Assembly: GCA_964506905.1 (NCBI GenBank)
Contig: CAZDNW010000076.1
Coordinates: 1 to 8,430, forward strand
Length of the DNA stretch: 8,430 nucleotides
DNA from: JALWZX01 sp964506905
GTDB lineage: Bacteria > Patescibacteriota > WWE3 > 2-01-FULL-39-13
Direction of reading: 5' to 3'
Below, one piece after another: positions 5,617-8,430 of this stretch. The notes beneath the pieces are model-generated. The model did no database searches. It was given only the letters and a program-made list of their open reading frames with translations, and had not been told where the DNA came from. Numbering within the stretch: position 1 is the stretch's first letter; each line of letters starts with the position of its first letter. The translations under genes were made by a program, and so were the position numbers.

Positions 5617-6279
5617 ATGAAATTAGATGAAACGCTTAAACTAATAGGAACTTCAATAAAAAACAGGTTCAACATTGAGGCTTCACACGATATATGGCAT
5701 CTAAAACGGGTAACAAATACCGCACTTCACATTCAAAAAAAAGAAGGTGGTGATAAAGAAGTTGTTGCAGTCGCTTCTATGCTACATGATGTTCATCGAA
5801 TTATACAAAAAGATACCGGAAAATTTTGTTCACCAAAAGAGTCGTTACCAGTTGTGCAAGAAATTTTGGACGAAGTCGGTGTAGACAAAAACAGGCAAAA
5901 GCAAATATTGCATTGCATTGAATTTCATGAAGAATACGAATTTTCTAGTACAGGTAAAACAGTTTTTGATATAGAAACTTTGATACTTCAGGATGCAGAT
6001 AATCTAGATGCAATGGGTGCAATCGGAATTGGCAGAGCATTTACTTATAGTGGTGTTTATAATATACCAATGTATAATCCAGACATACCAATTAATAGAG
6101 AATCTTATGATGAAAATACAAAAAACGATTTAACTACGATTCATCATTTCTACAGCAAATTATTAAAACTAAAAAATAATATGAATACAAAAACCGGTAA
6201 AAAACTAGCTAAAGCTCGCCATGAGTTTATGATTAAGTTTTTAGATGAATTTTTTGACGAATGGGAAGGCAAAAGGTAA
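5617..6279 (+). CDS. HD-domain metal-dependent phosphohydrolase
   Basis: The HD superfamily hydrolyses phosphate esters of nucleotides and related molecules in the cytoplasm. Counting from the earlier ATG at 5611, the signature is His30 in ASHDIWHLKRV (24-34), His59-Asp60 in ASMLHDVHR (55-63) and Asp128 or Asp130 in LILQDADNLDAMGAIGIGRA (124-143), giving the H...HD...D metal-ligand set. The H106 region (CIEFHEEYEF, 102-111) matches the extra histidine of YedJ-like HD proteins. The C-terminal part is helical, with ARHEFMIKFLDEFFDEW (202-218) typical of the group. I chose ATG 5617 because a TATACT box lies six bases upstream; the in-frame ATG 5611 adds two residues and would be used only on read-through transcripts. 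The substrate is unknown. It follows the cupin gene by about 20 bases. Confidence 0.88.
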   Translation: MKLDETLKLIGTSIKNRFNIEASHDIWHLKRVTNTALHIQKKEGGDKEVVAVASMLHDVHRIIQKDTGKFCSPKESLPVVQEILDEVGVDKNRQKQILHCIEFHEEYEFSSTGKTVFDIETLILQDADNLDAMGAIGIGRAFTYSGVYNIPMYNPDIPINRESYDENTKNDLTTIHHFYSKLLKLKNNMNTKTGKKLAKARHEFMIKFLDEFFDEWEGKR

Positions 6280-6313
6280 ATTAGTACTATAAAGATTTAA
6301 ATTTTAATAAAAT

Positions 6314-6321
6314 AGGAGGTG
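6314..6321 (+). promoter_or_regulatory. Perfect Shine-Dalgarno AGGAGGTG, deciding the 6329 start
   Basis: Eight bases fully complementary to the 3' end of bacterial 16S rRNA, seven bases before ATG 6329. It is the only such site before a gene start in the window, so this protein is probably made at a high rate. A TATAAA at 6288-6293 could be a -10 box, without a clear -35. Confidence 0.85.
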
Positions 6322-6328
6322 AAATATA

Positions 6329-6985
6329 ATGACTAAAAATACAACAATAGTAGTAGTTGTCGCAGTACTACTAGTTATAGTACTAGTAGTTGTTGGATAT
6401 ATAAAGAAAACGCCAACAACTGAGCCAACTACACCAGAAGATGAAATGGCAAACGAGATGCCAGAACAAGAGCCGGAGGAATCTATGCCAGAAGAACAAC
6501 CTGAATATGAATCGCCTGAACATATGGCACCGTCAGTGCAGGATATAAAACCAGCTGATAAAGTAGAAAACGCTACATTTTTACTGAGCGAAAAGTTAGT
6601 TACTTTAACAGATGGTAAATATGAAATGCCGATTGAAAATTCGGCTGCAAAAGAAATGGTCTCAATATATGAAAAAAAGAACGGCGATTTAAATAATGAT
6701 AATAAAGATGACGCTGCCTTAGTGTTGGTTCAAACCACAGGTGGATCAGGTACATTTTATTATATAGCTGCAACGATAACACAAGCGGATGATATGGTAA
6801 AAGGCACTAATACGATTCCGTTAGGAGACAGAATTACATTAAAATCATTAGACATAGTTGACGGAGAGATTATTGTTAACTATACCGAAAGAACACTGGA
6901 AGGAGAAGAAGAAAAACAAGTAACAAGGTATTTTAGAGTAAATGAAAACGGTGTACTAACTGAAATGGAAAGCGCTGGGGATTGA
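6329..6985 (+). CDS. Membrane-anchored extracytoplasmic protein with acidic linker and EF-hand-like loop
   Basis: A single N-terminal hydrophobic helix of Val/Ile/Leu (about 7-24) without a lipobox Cys, followed by Lys-Lys, suggests a signal anchor with the rest outside the cell. Residues 28-75 are a disordered linker rich in Pro, Glu and Met. The folded domain (about 80-215) contains NGDLNNDNKDDAALVLV (118-134), an Asp-x-Asn-x-Asp loop like those of calcium-binding FG-GAP/dockerin-type repeats, then GGSGTFYYIA (138-147), LGDRITLKSLDIVDGEIIVNY (165-185) and TRYFRVNENGVL (199-210). This order is familiar from small secreted proteins of uncharacterised function in many bacteria, whose usual form is DLNGDGKDDA. 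The gene has the best ribosome-binding site in the window and is followed by a terminator-like hairpin, so it looks like the end of a transcription unit. Specific role unknown; cell-surface or periplasm-facing location is inferred. Confidence 0.75.
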   Translation: MTKNTTIVVVVAVLLVIVLVVVGYIKKTPTTEPTTPEDEMANEMPEQEPEESMPEEQPEYESPEHMAPSVQDIKPADKVENATFLLSEKLVTLTDGKYEMPIENSAAKEMVSIYEKKNGDLNNDNKDDAALVLVQTTGGSGTFYYIAATITQADDMVKGTNTIPLGDRITLKSLDIVDGEIIVNYTERTLEGEEEKQVTRYFRVNENGVLTEMESAGD

Positions 6986-6994
6986 TTATCACTC

Positions 6995-7023
6995 TTGACA
7001 CACAACTGCTAATTTGCCATACT
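6995..7023 (+). promoter_or_regulatory. clpB: Promoter for clpB overlapping an inverted repeat
   Basis: A perfect TTGACA -35 (6995-7000), a 17-base spacer and CATACT (7018-7023, four of six) put the transcription start near 7030 and leave a leader of about 55 bases. The -10 and start point lie inside the inverted repeat 7004-7053, so a repressor or RNA fold could control it. It is not a match to CIRCE (TTAGCACTC arms) or to CtsR direct repeats. Confidence 0.55.
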
Positions 7024-7056
7024 TGTAAAAGAGTATGTGCAAATTAGTCAGTTTTT
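7004..7056 (+). terminator. Intrinsic-terminator-like hairpin after the 6329 gene
   Basis: The left arm 7004-7023 pairs with 7032-7053 as three helices (5, 9 and 6 bp) separated by single bulged T at 7048 and 7038, with an 8-base loop, and the stem runs into TTTTT (7052-7056). The position 18 bases after the TGA fits termination of the upstream gene. The same DNA carries the clpB promoter's -10 box, so an operator role is also possible. Confidence 0.6.
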
Positions 7057-7084
7057 AGGCTAATTTCCACACAAAAAGAATTTT

Positions 7085-8430
7085 ATGAATATTGATAAAT
7101 ATACAGAAAATACTGTTAAAGCATTACAACTTGCAGTTGATATCGCTTATAACAACAAAAATAATTTTCTTGAACCAGAACATTTGTTTATGGCAATGCT
7201 TAGTCAAGCAGAAACAATTACTGTTCCAGTTTTAAGGGAAAGTCAGATTGATGTTGACCAACTTAAAGCTGAAGTTCAAGAAAAAATTAATCGGTTAGCT
7301 AAGATTGAAGGGTTAACCAAAGATCAAGTTAGAATGTCTAGTGAAGTTGCATCTATTTTTGACCAAGCAGAAAAAGAGATGCAATCACTTAAAGACGAAT
7401 TTGTAAGTGTTGAGCATCTACTTTTAGCAATGTTAAAAGTGGATTCAAGTATTAAGGATTTACTTGAACAACACGATATTAATTATAGTTTAATTAGTGA
7501 AAAAATTAAGGAGGCGAGAGGTAATATGAATGTTACAGATAAAAACCCAGAATCAAAATTTAAAGTTTTAGAAAAATACGGAACAGATCTTACACAAATG
7601 GCAAAAGAAGGTAAGTTAGACCCCGTTATTGGTCGTAATGAGGAAATCAGAAGGGTGATGCAAGTTTTAACAAGACGAACTAAAAACAATCCAGTTCTAA
7701 TCGGTGAACCAGGTGTTGGTAAAACAGCTATTGTTGAAGGTTTAGCTCAAAGAATTGTATCTGGTGATGTTCCTACCACTTTAAAAAACAAAAAGATAGT
7801 TGCATTAGATATGGGTTCGCTTTTAGCTGGTGCTAAATATCGTGGGGAATTTGAAGATAGACTTAAAGCCGTGTTGAAAGAAGTTGAGAAGTCAGAGGGA
7901 AACATAATTTTATTTATAGACGAATTACATACCATTGTTGGAGCTGGAGCTAGTGAAGGTGCGGTTGATGCTGCAAATATGTTAAAACCACTTTTAGCTC
8001 GTGGTAAATTACATATGATTGGTGCTACCACATTAGACGAATATAGAAAATATATAGAAAAAGATGCGGCATTAGAAAGAAGATTTCAACCAGTGTATGT
8101 TGGTGAACCAACAATAGAAGACACAATTTCTATATTAAGGGGAATTCAAGAAAAGTACGAGGTTCATCATGGTGTTCGTATAACAGATGATGCAGTAGTT
8201 GCAGCTGCAGAACTTTCTTCTAGATATATCACAGATAGGTTTTTACCAGATAAGGCTGTTGATTTAATCGACGAAGCGACTTCCTCATTAAAAATGGAAA
8301 TAGAAAGTATGCCGACAGAATTAGATAGATTAAGAAGAAAAAGATTGCAATTAGAAATAGAAAGAGAAGCTGTTAAAAAAGATAAAAGTCAAAAATCAAA
8401 AGAAAGATTAGAAAAAATTGAAAAAGAAAT
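7085..8430 (+). CDS. clpB: ClpB disaggregase (AAA+ chaperone), 3' end outside window
   Basis: ClpB is an ATP-driven hexameric chaperone that pulls aggregated proteins apart together with DnaK. The first 448 codons are visible. Two Clp N-terminal repeats come first (about 1-145; NFLEPEHLFMAML near the start and EFVSVEHLLLAML later), then DPVIGRNEEIRR (from residue 179), Walker A GEPGVGKT (207-214), the pore loop GAKYRGEFE (249-257, Tyr252), Walker B FIDELHT (D279/E280) and the arginine fingers R332/R333, each one residue later than E. coli ClpB numbering. From about residue 405 a charged coiled coil begins, as expected for the M-domain that distinguishes ClpB from ClpA and ClpC, but the window ends inside it. 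ATG 7085 is the first start before the N-domain; no Shine-Dalgarno precedes it. An internal start with a strong Shine-Dalgarno lies at 7526. Confidence 0.95.
   Translation, partial: MNIDKYTENTVKALQLAVDIAYNNKNNFLEPEHLFMAMLSQAETITVPVLRESQIDVDQLKAEVQEKINRLAKIEGLTKDQVRMSSEVASIFDQAEKEMQSLKDEFVSVEHLLLAMLKVDSSIKDLLEQHDINYSLISEKIKEARGNMNVTDKNPESKFKVLEKYGTDLTQMAKEGKLDPVIGRNEEIRRVMQVLTRRTKNNPVLIGEPGVGKTAIVEGLAQRIVSGDVPTTLKNKKIVALDMGSLLAGAKYRGEFEDRLKAVLKEVEKSEGNIILFIDELHTIVGAGASEGAVDAANMLKPLLARGKLHMIGATTLDEYRKYIEKDAALERRFQPVYVGEPTIEDTISILRGIQEKYEVHHGVRITDDAVVAAAELSSRYITDRFLPDKAVDLIDEATSSLKMEIESMPTELDRLRRKRLQLEIEREAVKKDKSQKSKERLEKIEKE
7508..7528 (+). promoter_or_regulatory. clpB: Internal ribosome-binding site and ATG for N-terminally truncated ClpB
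   Basis: AAGGAGG (7508-7514) and a second purine block GAGAGGT (7516-7522) precede an in-frame ATG at 7526 (codon 148), exactly at the junction between N-domain and first AAA+ domain. In E. coli a shorter ClpB without the N-domain is made from an internal start at about residue 149. The full-length start at 7085 has no comparable Shine-Dalgarno. Confidence 0.6.

Noticed and set aside
6367..6390. 9-bp inverted repeat ACTACTAGT / ACTAGTAGT near the start of the 6329 gene
   Set aside because: It falls in codons of the Val/Leu/Ile membrane anchor, where repeated GTA/CTA codons make such repeats easily; kept only as a note.
3012..6985. Recoding of TGA as glycine (as in Gracilibacteria/SR1)
   Set aside because: TGA ends the exonuclease right after its clamp-like motif and ends the 6329 gene before a terminator; no in-frame TGA is needed elsewhere.
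7004..7053. CIRCE (HrcA) operator before clpB
   Set aside because: The arms and spacing do not fit TTAGCACTC-N9-GAGTGCTAA, so no HrcA control is claimed.
1..8430. CRISPR array, tRNA, rRNA, insertion sequence or phage genes
   Set aside because: No regularly spaced repeats, cloverleaf-like sequence, transposase or integrase motifs were seen on either strand.

Overview
The window is AT-rich (roughly 30% G+C by eye). Every real gene is on the + strand, most intergenic gaps are under 60 bases, and TGA is used as an ordinary stop at two genes. Only one gene has a textbook Shine-Dalgarno sequence, and two others have a -10 box almost touching the start codon. Very compact layout, many short proteins with divergent family motifs, an orphan cobalamin adenosyltransferase and a stand-alone 5'-3' exonuclease suggest a Patescibacteria (CPR) or similar reduced uncultured bacterium. 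That placement is inference; no rRNA or marker gene here proves it.

Layout. (1) 2-877: 3' part of a multi-membrane-segment protein of unknown function that runs off the left edge. (2) 883-2447: a good sigma70-type promoter, a 51-codon ORF with a Thr/Cys-rich C-terminus, and, overlapping it in another frame, a LanM-type (DUF4135) lanthipeptide dehydratase with no cyclase domain. This is the most unusual part of the window: a possible minimal RiPP locus. A single-base frameshift joining the short ORF to the dehydratase is a serious alternative. (3) 2453-4025: PduO-type ATP:cob(I)alamin adenosyltransferase, then a stand-alone PolA-type 5'-3' exonuclease ending in a sliding-clamp-binding-like motif, followed by a perfect 15-bp hairpin. 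(4) 4082-6279: a GT4 glycosyltransferase, a small cupin-like protein and an HD-domain phosphohydrolase, tightly packed. (5) 6329-6985: a membrane-anchored protein with an acidic Pro/Glu linker and an EF-hand-like loop, starting from the only perfect Shine-Dalgarno. (6) 6995-8430: a terminator-like inverted repeat overlapping a consensus promoter, then the first 448 codons of the ClpB disaggregase, with an internal ribosome-binding site and start codon where E. coli ClpB makes its N-terminally truncated form.

Apart from the candidate peptide/dehydratase pair, the genes look like housekeeping and cell-surface functions packed together rather than one pathway. No tRNA, rRNA, CRISPR array, transposase or integrase was seen. 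No gap without a gene exceeds 300 bases.
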